Notes: generated by a model from the sequence alone, not told the origin. 64,000 bases of DNA from JAXLWB01 sp046328715 (GCA_046328715.1 JAXLWB010000008.1:220252-284251), one strand, 5' to 3'; counted from the stretch's first letter, positions 53,741 to 62,603 are shown. A program made the numbers and translations.

Positions 53741-55078
53741 ATGCGTAATGAATTGGTTTTACAACGACGCCGCCGTCGTCCGTGGCGTTGGTTTGAATTT
53801 ATTGTCCTACTTGGCTTTGGACTTTTTCTCGCACTTGGGCTTGGTGCGCTCTATTTGCTGTGGACGATGGACCGGCAGCCAGCCCTGAGCCTCACATCTA
53901 CACCAGAACAGACGTTACAAGTGGATCAGATTGTTCCCCACTTAGCCACTCGTCATCTTGCCGGTGATCCATTGGAGGGTTTAGCGCGCCAGGCGGCGCA
54001 GGCAAATCAACTGGCAACCGCCTATGCCTTGTTGCTGTTTGATACACCCAACCAGCCAATCGCCACATCGGCGCTCTGGTTGCAGCTTGCACAACGTCAA
54101 TCACAACAGGCAGATACGGCACGCGCTGCGCGGTCGGTCGAGATGGCACAGCGTATTGCTTTGCTTGATCCACGCTTGTCGCCGCTGGAACGGGCACAAC
54201 TGCTCACGGAATGTGCCAAAACCTACCACGACAATGGCTACGATACACTGGCACTCTTTACTATTCAACAGGTCGTTCGTATCACGGCGCAAACTCCAGG
54301 CTGGTTGCCCGCACAGCGGAGTCAACTATTCAGCAACTTGCAGCCGATTTTTGCCACTCTGCCAGAAAATACGGAAAGCAGAACGCTGAAACTCCAAGTC
54401 GATGATTTTGCGGCAAATCCTTATCTGTCGCCTACTGGCATCGTGATCACACCAACGCTGTTCACCTTTGCGCACACTGTTACCTTCACCGAACCTGTTA
54501 CTTCGGCCCTTGCGGCAAGCCAACAAGCCGCCAAAGCCTTGGCCGATCGTTATGCGATCACCGCTGGGCGGGATGTTGACCCTGAACGCGAGGCGCTCCA
54601 TGTGGCTCTGCTCAACGAAGATCGGGCTCGCTTTGCCTATGTGCAGCAGGGACTAAACAGCGCAACGCCCATCGAGGATCGTTTCGGGATTCTGCTGGCC
54701 CAGCGCGATTGGTTGACAACACGGCTGCGCGTTGCGTTGCGCGGCTATGGGTTGCCACTGGTCAACGAGTGGGAGATCGATCTTGAGGGCATGCGGCGTG
54801 AGTTGAACAGCAATACCACTGCTCTAGACGCCTTATTTACCGAGTTAGCGGCCAAACAAGCCAGCCCCGAACAACAGACGACCTTGCGCTTAGAAGCGGC
54901 GCTGTGGCTGGCCGAGCAGTTTGAACTGGGTCTTTACCCCGAAGGCAGAGGCGAGGATATGGGTGAACGGATTCGTGCAGCCCAAGCAGAAGTGGAACAG
55001 AAGATCGGCCCATTGGCCTTGCCCCTCCAGTTCGACCCGAATTCAGAACGGGTCAACTATGACATACAGCAACGGTAG
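53741..55078 (+). CDS. Membrane-anchored helical-repeat protein, unknown
   Basis: A 445-residue protein with an Arg-rich N-terminus (about residues 8-15), one membrane segment (about 20-42), then a long mostly helical exterior part with Ala/Leu/Gln-rich repeats (LARQAAQANQLATAYALLL, LALFTIQQVV) suggestive of TPR-like helices. A motif-like EDRARFAYVQQGL lies near residue 300. No catalytic motif or family is recognised. The leaderless start makes regulation by promoter alone likely. Confidence 0.65.
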   Translation: MRNELVLQRRRRRPWRWFEFIVLLGFGLFLALGLGALYLLWTMDRQPALSLTSTPEQTLQVDQIVPHLATRHLAGDPLEGLARQAAQANQLATAYALLLFDTPNQPIATSALWLQLAQRQSQQADTARAARSVEMAQRIALLDPRLSPLERAQLLTECAKTYHDNGYDTLALFTIQQVVRITAQTPGWLPAQRSQLFSNLQPIFATLPENTESRTLKLQVDDFAANPYLSPTGIVITPTLFTFAHTVTFTEPVTSALAASQQAAKALADRYAITAGRDVDPEREALHVALLNEDRARFAYVQQGLNSATPIEDRFGILLAQRDWLTTRLRVALRGYGLPLVNEWEIDLEGMRRELNSNTTALDALFTELAAKQASPEQQTTLRLEAALWLAEQFELGLYPEGRGEDMGERIRAAQAEVEQKIGPLALPLQFDPNSERVNYDIQQR

Positions 55079-55239
55079 CTGTATTCCAGTAGGCCATTCG
55101 ACTTTAGCCGTGGGTTAGCGTAGGGTAGCCTGGGTGGCTTGGCTGGTATCACTGTCGTCTGCTCGGTAAAACCAGTCAGGTGTACTTCCATCTTTGGGAT
55201 CGTATAAGATTCGTTGCTTGTTTGACCTCAAAAACTGGG

Positions 55240-55268
55240 TTGACAGTTCGCCTATCTGAGCGTATACT
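55240..55268 (+). promoter_or_regulatory. Near-consensus promoter TTGACA-N17-TATACT
   Basis: A perfect -35 hexamer, an ideal 17 base spacer, and a five-of-six -10 hexamer. It is the strongest promoter visible in the window. Start near 55275. Confidence 0.75.
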
Positions 55269-55274
55269 ATCAGT

Positions 55275-55570
55275 GGATAGAAACACCACTCCTCATTTTG
55301 TCACAGCACACAGATAGAAGTCATGCATAAGGGAAGGGTGTATTTTATCCAGAGAGCACCTCTGCACTCGGGTTACGTTCGTTGTTCCAAGAGAGTGCAT
55401 TTAGAATATTTTACTGAATTATCCTTTTGCGGGATTTGGTATAACGTTTAGTAACAAAGATGGAGATAGAGCTCATGCGATGGTGTAGACCTCAAAAGGT
55501 AATGGTTGAGGTAGATGGTATCAAGGTATTGTGACACCCAGGCAGCGTTTGCGCCTGGGTGTTTTGTTTT
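55275..55570 (+). ncRNA. Candidate small RNA 2 (about 295 nt)
   Basis: It runs from the strong promoter to a clean terminator and encodes no recognisable protein. One 42-codon frame exists (55323-55451), so a small protein is a possible alternative. A hairpin ACCTCAA/TTGAGGT is visible near 55489-55512, and GCACTC/GAGTGC pair near 55363-55398. The next gene, the SWIM-like protein at 55690, begins about 120 bases after the terminator, so an attenuator or riboswitch leader is also possible. I do not recognise a known RNA class. Confidence 0.48.
55534..55570 (+). terminator. Intrinsic terminator of small RNA 2
   Basis: A perfect 10 bp stem ACACCCAGGC with its complement (55534-55543 and 55553-55562), a 9 base loop, then TTTGTTTTTTT. 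Confidence 0.88.
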
Positions 55571-55689
55571 TTTCAAGTGTGGTTACTAAGCCTTCTAAAC
55601 GTTGTTCCCTAAAAGGAAATTAGTACTTTTTGTGTGAAACGTGTCTACCGAGGCTATACATAATTCACCAAACAAGAAAGGATCAAACT

Positions 55690-55950
55690 ATGGACTCAGC
55701 AGCCAGCAGAATTCTCAAAGCTCGTCAATATGCCGAAGAACGCGATCGCCGTGTGAAAGTGCACAGCTTTGAAATTGAGTTGCACGGGGACAATCGCAAT
55801 CACCTCGTTTCGTACAACAACGGTGAATGGGACTGCCGAGATTGTGAGGAGTTTGAATTGCGCGGTGTTTGTTCTCATGTGATGGCCATGGAAGAGATCT
55901 TGGGTGAGACAGTCGAACCCGCTGTGATGGCCACTCCCCACGTTGCGTAA
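55690..55950 (+). CDS. Small SWIM-type zinc-finger-like protein
   Basis: An 86-residue protein with a compact C-terminal cysteine/histidine motif: C-x2-C-x8-C-x-H (WDCRDCEEFELRGVCSHV, residues about 47-64), which resembles a SWIM domain. SWIM modules normally occur as part of larger proteins such as helicases or transposase partners. This is a free-standing version. AAAGGA precedes the ATG at 55690, so an upstream in-frame codon at 55630 is not needed. It probably binds nucleic acid or protein. Function unknown. Confidence 0.75.
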   Translation: MDSAASRILKARQYAEERDRRVKVHSFEIELHGDNRNHLVSYNNGEWDCRDCEEFELRGVCSHVMAMEEILGETVEPAVMATPHVA

Positions 55951-56041
55951 AGTCGAGCCAGTAAGTTCTATCCCTAGGACTACGCACACCACCCCAACAA
56001 CGGGTTGATTGGCAAGTGCGTACCTCTTGTACAAATCGAAA

Positions 56042-56076
56042 CAAAAGGCGACAGTCGCAGCGACTGTCGCCTTTTG
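56042..56076. terminator. 16 bp hairpin after the SWIM-like gene
   Basis: A perfect 16 bp stem (56042-56057 with 56061-56076) and a 3 base loop flanked by A/T. It could act as a terminator in both directions. The stretch 55951-56574 otherwise holds the repeat at 56321 and no gene. Confidence 0.75.
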
Positions 56077-56320
56077 CTTACAAAGGCCTCCATTTTCTTC
56101 ATGTCAAATTCAGCACTTTGTCTAAGAACCCACACGACAAGTGTCGCGTGACAACTCCTCTTGATAGCGTAAACTACAAATAAGCTGGAATTCGTCAGCG
56201 GATTGACAGTTGATTTTCAAGTAAATTGGAGTAAAAATCCAAATAAAGGGCACAAGACTTGCCTGTCATGTCGTTTCGACCAGGCAGAGGCGGAATCAAG
56301 TAGACGTCGCTCAGACAACG

Positions 56321-56386
56321 TGAAAATTGCGAGTGACAGGTAGTGGGTTAACTCGCAATTCGTAATTCACAACTCGCTATTTTCAG
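56321..56386. repeat. Word-built inverted repeat (AATTGCGAGT type)
   Basis: AATTGCGAGT (56325-56334) is the exact reverse complement of 56351-56360, and flanking ACTCGC words and CTGAAAAT-like ends extend the arms. Words are shared with 47809-47866. Confidence 0.82.
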
Positions 56387-56574
56387 ATTAGAAAGGCTAT
56401 ACTAGGTTTGCTTTGCAATTGCGTGAGCTAAGCAAAACATATATTCAGCTCATGTTGCGCGCTGCCGTTACAAACCGGCGGCACCTTCACCAGGACATGC
56501 TTGACCAAATTTATCGGTGACTGGCGTAACATGAATCATGGAAGCTATAGAGCAATCATCCTAGGAAAGCCTTT

Positions 56575-57600
56575 ATGTCGGAAAATCAAAGAACCAGATC
56601 AACATCCAGAAATGCGGGACTGCGCCAATCGCTTCAATTCATTGTCGGTATTGTAATCAGTGCCGTATTCGTTACAATCTCGCTGCGCGGGTTGCATCTA
56701 TCCGAAGTTCTTGAATCGCTACGCACAGCGAACTATTGGTGGATCATCCCAGGTGTTATTGTCTATTTTATAGGCTTGTGGGCGCGAACCTGGCGCTGGC
56801 ATTACACGTTGCGTCATCTAAAATCGATTCCGCTGCAACGACTCTATCCGCTCATCTGTATCGGTTACTTTGGCAACAATGTCTTTCCATTCCGAGCAGG
56901 CGAGGTACTACGTTCCTACGTACTCAAGCAGCGCGAGGATGTGCCGATCAGTGCCAGCTTAGCCACGGTCTTTATCGAGCGCATTTTTGATGGGCTGGTC
57001 ATGTTGCTTTTTGTCTTTGTAGCCTTACCCTTTGCACCGTTGCCTGTCTTCTATCGCAACTCGGTCATTGTCTTGACCTTGTTGCTGTTTGCAGCAACCG
57101 CTGTGTTTGTTTGGATGGCTGTGCAGCCGACGCGCGTCGAAATTTTTTATCGCTGGTTGGCGGATCGAATTTTACCTGCAGGGGTACGCGAAAAGACCGA
57201 TGGCATTTACCAAAAGTTTATGTCTGGACTCAAGAGTCTGAGCAGTGGCAGCGACGTGTTGATGATCTTCGTCACTAGTATCGCAGTCTGGTTGATGGAA
57301 ACGGTGAAATATTGGTTCGTGATGCACGCATTCAGCTTTAGCGTCTCGTTCCTGGTATTAATGCTGATGAACGGATTAGTGAATCTCGCTACAACGCTGC
57401 CTTCAGCCCCGGGATATGTCGGAACCTTTGACGCTCCAGGAATCGGTGTGCTGACTGCCTTTGGCATTGATCGGGCCGTCGCAACAAGTTACACCTTGAC
57501 ACTTCATGCCGCACTTTGGTTACCGGTTACATTAGTGGGAGCTTGGTATTTTTGGCGTGGGCATCTACGCATACGCGAAGTAGTTGAACAGACATCGTAA
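56575..57600 (+). CDS. Flippase-like / lysylphosphatidylglycerol synthase TM-region protein
   Basis: A 341-residue integral membrane protein with about eight hydrophobic segments. It fits the UPF0104/AglD-type family by length and by the PFRAGEVLRSYVLKQRED block and the later PSAPGYVGTFDA stretch. Such proteins are inferred to move lipid-linked molecules or to be the membrane part of lysylphosphatidylglycerol synthase. The soluble synthase domain is absent. An AGGAAAG site precedes the ATG. The neighbour ugd suggests a link to glycolipid or polymer work. Confidence 0.82.
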   Translation: MSENQRTRSTSRNAGLRQSLQFIVGIVISAVFVTISLRGLHLSEVLESLRTANYWWIIPGVIVYFIGLWARTWRWHYTLRHLKSIPLQRLYPLICIGYFGNNVFPFRAGEVLRSYVLKQREDVPISASLATVFIERIFDGLVMLLFVFVALPFAPLPVFYRNSVIVLTLLLFAATAVFVWMAVQPTRVEIFYRWLADRILPAGVREKTDGIYQKFMSGLKSLSSGSDVLMIFVTSIAVWLMETVKYWFVMHAFSFSVSFLVLMLMNGLVNLATTLPSAPGYVGTFDAPGIGVLTAFGIDRAVATSYTLTLHAALWLPVTLVGAWYFWRGHLRIREVVEQTS

Positions 57601-57604
57601 TATT

Positions 57605-57720
57605 ATGACAAGATGACAAGATGACAAGATGAAGTGATGACAAGATAAATATAGATCATCTAGTCACCTTTCATCAACCGATCTTAGGGCGTCATCCCTT
57701 CAAAATAAGCTCATCTTGTC
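57605..57720. repeat. Word-built repeat (ACAAGATG type)
   Basis: Three tandem ACAAGATG units (about 57609-57632) begin just after the stop codon of the membrane protein gene. The opposite arm is a short GACAAGATGA complement at 57711-57720. Most of the 94 bases between is unpaired. Confidence 0.8.
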
Positions 57721-57749
57721 CCTATTATCCAATAAGGAGCTAGAATTAA

Positions 57750-59168
57750 ATGAAAAATATAGCTGTCGCAGGAACTGGCTATGTAGGTCTTTCCACCGGA
57801 ACCTGCTTTGCCGACATGGGCAACACCGTCACATGTATTGATATCAACGAGGAAAAGATTGCCCTCCTGCGCGAAGGGAAAGTGCCGATCTATGAGCCAG
57901 GGTTGAGCGAAATGATTGTCCGCAACGTCAAGGCTGGTCGTCTGAACTTCACCACCAACTATGTCGAGGCGCTCAAAGACGCTGAGTATGTCTTTATCTG
58001 CGTGGGCACCCCCAGCGGCGTCGATGGTGAAGCTGACTTGCAATATGTGCGCATGGCAGCACAATCGATTGCCCAAAACATGGATCACCCACTGATCGTG
58101 ATCAACAAGTCTACGGTCCCTGTTGGTACTGGTGATTGGGTGGCCGATATCATTACGCGCAGCCAACCCTCCCCCATTGACTTTGATGTGGTCAGTTGCC
58201 CCGAATTCACACGCGAAGGTTCAGCGCTCTACGACTTTATGAACCCTGACCGTGTGGTGCTGGGCAGCCGCAACCGGGAAGCCGCTGAGAAGGTCGCGCA
58301 GTTACACCTTCCCTTGCGTGCCCGTATTATCATCACCGACTTGCGCACAGCCGAAATGATCAAGTATGCCAGCAATGCCTTCCTGGCGACGAAGATTAGC
58401 TTCATCAACGAGATCGCCACCATCTGCGAAAAGCTTGGGGCCGACGTGCGCGAAGTTGCCGTGGGCATGGGCTATGATCGACGCATTGGTTCGCACTTCC
58501 TGGATGCCGGCTTGGGCTATGGCGGCTCCTGTTTTCCAAAGGATGTCAAGGCGCTGGAACACATGGCCTTGGTCCATGGTTCGCATCCATCGCTCTTGCG
58601 CGCTGTGATGGAGATCAACCGTGACGCACGCCGCTGGGCAATTTTGACCCTGCGCCAATTGTTGGGTGGCTCGATGGATCAGAAGAAGATCGGCATCCTC
58701 GGTCTTGCCTTCAAGCCCAACACCGACGATATTCGTGAAGCGCCGGCCATCGACATTGCCCGCATGTTGCAAAACGAAGGGGCACAGGTTTCTGGCTACG
58801 ATCCGGTTGCAATGAACAATGCTGGACGGTATCTGCCCAATCTACGCCTTGCCGAGGATCCCTATGATCTAGCGGAAGGGGCGGATGCATTGCTCGTGGT
58901 GACCGAATGGAACGAGTTCAAACAGGTGGACTTGGCTCGGATCAAGAGCCTGATGCGCCAACCTGTAGTGGTAGATGGTCGCAACCTATACGATCCTGAA
59001 AAGATGGGTGCAATTGGCTTTACCTATCGCTCTGTGGGCCGCGGCAACTTCCTGATTAATGCTGTCAGCAACGGCAATGGCAAAAGTAACGGCAACGGCA
59101 ACGGCTATCATGCCGAAGATGAAAAGTCAGTCATTGTCTCAGCGGCCAGGTCCAAGCGTAGCAAATAA
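57750..59168 (+). CDS. ugd: UDP-glucose 6-dehydrogenase
   Basis: A 472-residue UDP-glucose dehydrogenase family protein with Rossmann motif GTGYVGLSTGTCFAD and the catalytic cysteine Cys261 in GYGGSCFPKD. YEPGLSEMI and the closing domain IGILGLAFKPNTDDIREAP fit the Ugd branch, unlike the AlgD-like protein at 16257. It makes UDP-glucuronate. The last 40 residues are an NGNGKSNGNGNG tail and a basic Lys/Arg end, absent from the family core. Related Asn/Gly repeats open the DegT protein at 28255. Confidence 0.9.
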   Translation: MKNIAVAGTGYVGLSTGTCFADMGNTVTCIDINEEKIALLREGKVPIYEPGLSEMIVRNVKAGRLNFTTNYVEALKDAEYVFICVGTPSGVDGEADLQYVRMAAQSIAQNMDHPLIVINKSTVPVGTGDWVADIITRSQPSPIDFDVVSCPEFTREGSALYDFMNPDRVVLGSRNREAAEKVAQLHLPLRARIIITDLRTAEMIKYASNAFLATKISFINEIATICEKLGADVREVAVGMGYDRRIGSHFLDAGLGYGGSCFPKDVKALEHMALVHGSHPSLLRAVMEINRDARRWAILTLRQLLGGSMDQKKIGILGLAFKPNTDDIREAPAIDIARMLQNEGAQVSGYDPVAMNNAGRYLPNLRLAEDPYDLAEGADALLVVTEWNEFKQVDLARIKSLMRQPVVVDGRNLYDPEKMGAIGFTYRSVGRGNFLINAVSNGNGKSNGNGNGYHAEDEKSVIVSAARSKRSK

Positions 59169-59211
59169 TGCCTCTGTTGTTTGTCAGTTAAGCTAAAACT
59201 TGGTACGCTGT

Positions 59212-59239
59212 ACGGGCATGAGTTTCATGCCCGTTTTTT
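59212..59239 (+). terminator. Intrinsic terminator of ugd
   Basis: A 10 bp stem ACGGGCATGA with its complement (59212-59221 and 59225-59234), 3 base loop, then TTTTTT. Confidence 0.88.
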
Positions 59240-59255
59240 AATTTGAGTAACTGCG

Positions 59256-59382
59256 GCCCCACCCTAACCCTCCCTTTTGGGGAGGGAACTATGAAGGGAA
59301 GGATTATGTTTTACCTTCTGTCCACCAAACAGAATCCCTCCCGTGACTATCCCCTCCCTTTTGGGGAGGGTTAGGATGGGGC
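59256..59382. repeat. MITE-like palindromic element, copy 3 (127 bp)
   Basis: The ends GCCCCACCCTAACCCTCCC (59256-59274) and 59363-59382 are inverted with one mismatch. Smaller CCCTCCCTTTTGGGGAGGG-type palindromes sit inside each arm. The core (about 59292-59346) shares the TGTCCACCAAACAGAATCC-like block and GAAGGGA/CCGTGAC words with copy 2 at 25214-25360. It follows the ugd terminator. Confidence 0.9.
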
Positions 59383-59458
59383 TGACTTGACAGTTATCCA
59401 TGATGTGACAATTGCGCTTGCAATCCGCAAATCCGCAATCTGCAATCGATAAATCTCT

Positions 59459-60733
59459 ATGCTCCTAACCTCCACACTCGACAATGGCCTACAGGTAATC
59501 ACCAAAGAAATCCACAGCGCACCTGTCGCCAGCTTTTGGATCTACTACCGAGTCGGTAGCCGCAACGAACATCCCGGACTTACCGGCATCAGCCATTGGG
59601 TTGAGCACATGCTCTTCAAGGGAACAGAACGTTACCCGCGCGGCGAATTTGATAAGGCCGTCTCGCGTGCGGGTGGTATGTTCAACGGCATGACCACTCA
59701 AGATTGGACCACCTACTTTGAAACGTTTCCCTCGGATCGCATCGAACTGGCGCTGGATGTGGAAAGTGACCGCATGGCCAACAGTGTATTCGATATCGAA
59801 GAGACCGAGTCGGAACGCACCGTCATTATCAGTGAGCGGGAAGGCAGCGAAAACAGCTATTCCTATCTGCTGAGTGAAGAGCTTCAAGCAACTGCCTTTC
59901 GCGCACATGGCTACCGTCACCCGATCATTGGCTGGAAGGAAGATCTGCTCACCATAACGCGCGCTGATCTCTATGAGCACTATCACCGCTGGTATCGCCC
60001 AAACAATGCGATCGCCGTGGCCGTTGGCGATTTTGACACACAGGCCATGCTTGCCCAAATCGAACGTTACTTTGGTAAGATACCAGCCGGGGCACCGCTG
60101 CCCCAGAGCAAACTCCAAGAACCAGCACAAAGTGCGGAACGGCGCGTCATACTCCAAGGCTCCGATCCCACAGCCTACTATACGCAGGCTTTTCATGCGC
60201 CGTCAGCCACCCATGAAGATTTTTTCCCTTTGATTGTGATGGACGCAGTACTGAGCGGAGCCAAGGGCATGGGTATTTTGGGCGGCGGGGCCAACAATCG
60301 CAGCAATCGACTCTACAAAGCCTTGGTCGAATCAAAACTGGCAGTGGATGCGAGCAGCAACTATAGCCCAACCATTGACACTAACCTCTTCAGCTTTGCA
60401 GTCACATTGGCCCCCCAAGTCGAACATGCCCAGATCGAAACCGTAATCTGGGAAGAGATCGAGCGCATTCAGTCCGAAGGGGTAACGACGGACGAGCTAC
60501 GAAAAGCAATTAAGCAGACTGCAGCGCAGTTTGCCTACAGCAGCGAAAGCGTTACCAATCAGGCCTATTGGCTGGGCTTTAGCCAAGTTGTCGCCAGCCT
60601 CGACTGGCTGGATTCTTGGCAAAATCGGCTGACTGCTGTTTCCAGCGAAGATGTCCAGCGAGTCGCCAGCCACTACTTTTCACCGGAAAAACAGACGATC
60701 GGCTTGTATGTGCCAGAAGTAGGTGAAGAATGA
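59459..60733 (+). CDS. M16 family zinc peptidase, active subunit
   Basis: A 424-residue insulinase/pitrilysin-family protein with the inverted zinc motif HWVEH (His46, Glu49, His50). It cleaves peptides in the cytoplasm or periplasm. No signal peptide is evident. The ATG follows directly on CAATCCGC repeat words, with no Shine-Dalgarno. Its stop codon overlaps the start of the next M16 gene (ATGA), so both are probably made in equal amounts as a heterodimer. Confidence 0.88.
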   Translation: MLLTSTLDNGLQVITKEIHSAPVASFWIYYRVGSRNEHPGLTGISHWVEHMLFKGTERYPRGEFDKAVSRAGGMFNGMTTQDWTTYFETFPSDRIELALDVESDRMANSVFDIEETESERTVIISEREGSENSYSYLLSEELQATAFRAHGYRHPIIGWKEDLLTITRADLYEHYHRWYRPNNAIAVAVGDFDTQAMLAQIERYFGKIPAGAPLPQSKLQEPAQSAERRVILQGSDPTAYYTQAFHAPSATHEDFFPLIVMDAVLSGAKGMGILGGGANNRSNRLYKALVESKLAVDASSNYSPTIDTNLFSFAVTLAPQVEHAQIETVIWEEIERIQSEGVTTDELRKAIKQTAAQFAYSSESVTNQAYWLGFSQVVASLDWLDSWQNRLTAVSSEDVQRVASHYFSPEKQTIGLYVPEVGEE

Positions 60734-61995
60734 CCGCACAAAACTCCCTTCCGGGCGCAGATAATGTCACTCGCCTTGTCCTCGACAATGGACTTACCGT
60801 ATTGATCCGTGAAAACCGCTCGTCGCCGGTGGTTGTGCTCGAAGGTGCATTGCCAACGGGCAGCATGCACGACCCTGTTGGCAAAACTGGGTTGAGCAGC
60901 ATGGTCGCTTCCATGCTGACGCGCGGCAGTCAACAGTACGACTACACCACCTTTAATGAAACGATTGAATCGATCGGTGCCAATCTCACCATCAGCAGCG
61001 AAATCGAGCAGATGAATGTGGGTATCACCTGTCTAAGCGAGGATTTTCCCACGCTACTTCAGGTGCTGGCCGATGTGCTGCGCAATCCCACCTTTCCCGA
61101 AGACCAACTGGAATTAGTACGACGACGACGCATTGTACGCCTGCATGAGCGGGAACAAGATACTGCTAGCATGGCCAATCTGCGCTTCCACGAAACCATC
61201 TACGGCGATCATTCCTATGGACGGGCTGTCAGTGGTTATCTGGAGACGATTCCATTGCTGCAACGCGCCGATCTGGTCGACTTTCACCGCCAACATTTCA
61301 CGCCCAACGGAGCAGTAGTGGTCGTTGCCGGGGATGTACAGACGAAACAAGCACTTGAGCTACTGCAAGCTCACTTTGGCAACTGGCAAGGTGCAGCCCC
61401 TGACCGAACACTGTCGCCGTTGCCGCCCTTTACATCGTTTGAGCGCGTTCTAGTGCCGATGCAGGATAAATTTCAATCAGATATTGTGTTGGGCTGGCGG
61501 GCGCTGGAGCGCAAACATCCTGACTATTATAAATTACGCGTTGCCAACTGTATTCTGGGCGTCTTTGGGATGATGGGGCGACTGGGCGAAGTGGTGCGCG
61601 AGCAACAGGGGCTGGCCTATTACAGCTACAGCAACGCAGATGGGGCGCAGCTAGCTGGGCTTTGGCAGGCCGCCGCCGGAGTCAATCCAGCCAATGTAGA
61701 ACAGGCAATTGGTAGCATTCTCAGCGAATTTGAACGCCTGATGGAAGAACCAGTCAGCGCGCAGGAACTTGCCGACAGTCAAGCCTATCTCACGGGTGCT
61801 ATGCCACTTGTGTTGGAGACAAATAGCGGTGTCGCTTCAGTGCTGCTCGACATAGAGTGGCTGGGCTTGGGGCTGGATTATCTGCACCGCTATCCAACCT
61901 TCATCAATAGCGTGACTATCGACGATGTTCAACAGGTCGCGCGTTCCTTACTGGACCCCGAACATTACGCCTTGGTCGTAGCTGGACCAGAGTAA
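60730..61995 (+). CDS. M16 family peptidase-like subunit lacking the zinc motif
   Basis: A 421-residue M16 homologue. Where its partner has HWVEH, this protein reads GLSSMVASM, so it cannot bind the catalytic zinc in the usual way. Such inactive subunits complete the substrate chamber of M16B heterodimers. It starts within the last four bases of the active-subunit gene. A long right-hand hairpin follows its stop codon. Confidence 0.88.
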   Translation: MTAQNSLPGADNVTRLVLDNGLTVLIRENRSSPVVVLEGALPTGSMHDPVGKTGLSSMVASMLTRGSQQYDYTTFNETIESIGANLTISSEIEQMNVGITCLSEDFPTLLQVLADVLRNPTFPEDQLELVRRRRIVRLHEREQDTASMANLRFHETIYGDHSYGRAVSGYLETIPLLQRADLVDFHRQHFTPNGAVVVVAGDVQTKQALELLQAHFGNWQGAAPDRTLSPLPPFTSFERVLVPMQDKFQSDIVLGWRALERKHPDYYKLRVANCILGVFGMMGRLGEVVREQQGLAYYSYSNADGAQLAGLWQAAAGVNPANVEQAIGSILSEFERLMEEPVSAQELADSQAYLTGAMPLVLETNSGVASVLLDIEWLGLGLDYLHRYPTFINSVTIDDVQQVARSLLDPEHYALVVAGPE

Positions 61996-62003
61996 AACAG
62001 CAG

Positions 62004-62083
62004 AGTTGAAAAGTGGAAGAGTGGAAAAGTAGCAAAGTGCAGAATAACTCTTCGACTTTTCAACTTTTCAACCATTCAACCTT
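62004..62083. repeat. Word-built inverted repeat (AGTTGAAA type)
   Basis: AGTTGAAAAGT (62004-62014) is the exact reverse complement of 62055-62065. Both arms continue in AGTGGAAG/AGTGGAAA and TTTTCAAC units. It starts about 9 bases after the M16 stop and ends about 9 before the acpS ATG, for which no Shine-Dalgarno is visible. Confidence 0.9.
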
Positions 62084-62091
62084 GCTTTTCT

Positions 62092-62463
62092 ATGCTTTAT
62101 ACCGGTGTTGATCTCATCGAAATTGAGCGGGTGCGCCAGGCGATTGAACGCTTTGGCGACCATTTTCTGCATCGCGTCTTTACCCCTGACGAGATCAGGC
62201 TTTGCTGTGGACGGGTTGAGTCGCTGGCAGCCCGTTTCGCTGCCAAGGAAGCGTCAGCCAAGGCACTGGGCACCGGCATCTGGCGTGTGGGCATCGGCTG
62301 GACCGATATCGAAATCCTACGCAATGAACAGGGTGCTCCACTCCTCTATCTTCACGCCGCTGCGAGCGTTCGGGCGCAGCAACTCCACATCGGCCACTGG
62401 TCTATCAGCCTCAGCCATGATCGAACCCAGGCAATTGCCTTTGTAGTTGGAATGAAATCATGA
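62092..62463 (+). CDS. acpS: Holo-acyl-carrier-protein synthase
   Basis: A 123-residue phosphopantetheinyl transferase of the AcpS type. The GVDLIEIERV start holds Asp7, and the RFAAKEASAKALG block holds Glu53, both metal-binding in the family. SISLSHD completes the signature. It transfers phosphopantetheine from CoA to the acyl carrier protein. It has no visible Shine-Dalgarno, because the upstream repeat ends just before the start. Confidence 0.9.
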   Translation: MLYTGVDLIEIERVRQAIERFGDHFLHRVFTPDEIRLCCGRVESLAARFAAKEASAKALGTGIWRVGIGWTDIEILRNEQGAPLLYLHAAASVRAQQLHIGHWSISLSHDRTQAIAFVVGMKS

Positions 62464-62470
62464 TCGTATC

Positions 62471-62562
62471 TATTCAGCCTCTTCGTAAATATCTTCCGGG
62501 AAGGATCAATTGCCATAGCTCGATTTCCGCTATAGCCTTCCCGGAAGAAGATCGCCTGAATA
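62471..62562. repeat. Large palindrome (92 bp) downstream of acpS
   Basis: TATTCAG (62471-62477) pairs with CTGAATA (62556-62562). CTTCCGGGAAGG (62493-62504) pairs perfectly with 62536-62547. ATAGC (62515-62519) pairs with GCTAT (62529-62533). It is unlike the word-built repeats and is shorter than the C/G-rich elements. Confidence 0.82.
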
Positions 62563-62594
62563 GTTACTCTTGATCCACACTTTTCTCGATTTTG

Positions 62595-62603
62595 TGTTAT
62601 AAT
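62595..62603 (+). promoter_or_regulatory. Extended -10 promoter TGTTATAAT
   Basis: A consensus TATAAT preceded by TG at the extended -10 position. No good -35 is at 17 bases. It would drive the PD40-like gene with about a 160 base leader. The gap 62464-62772 has otherwise only the palindrome. Confidence 0.5.
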
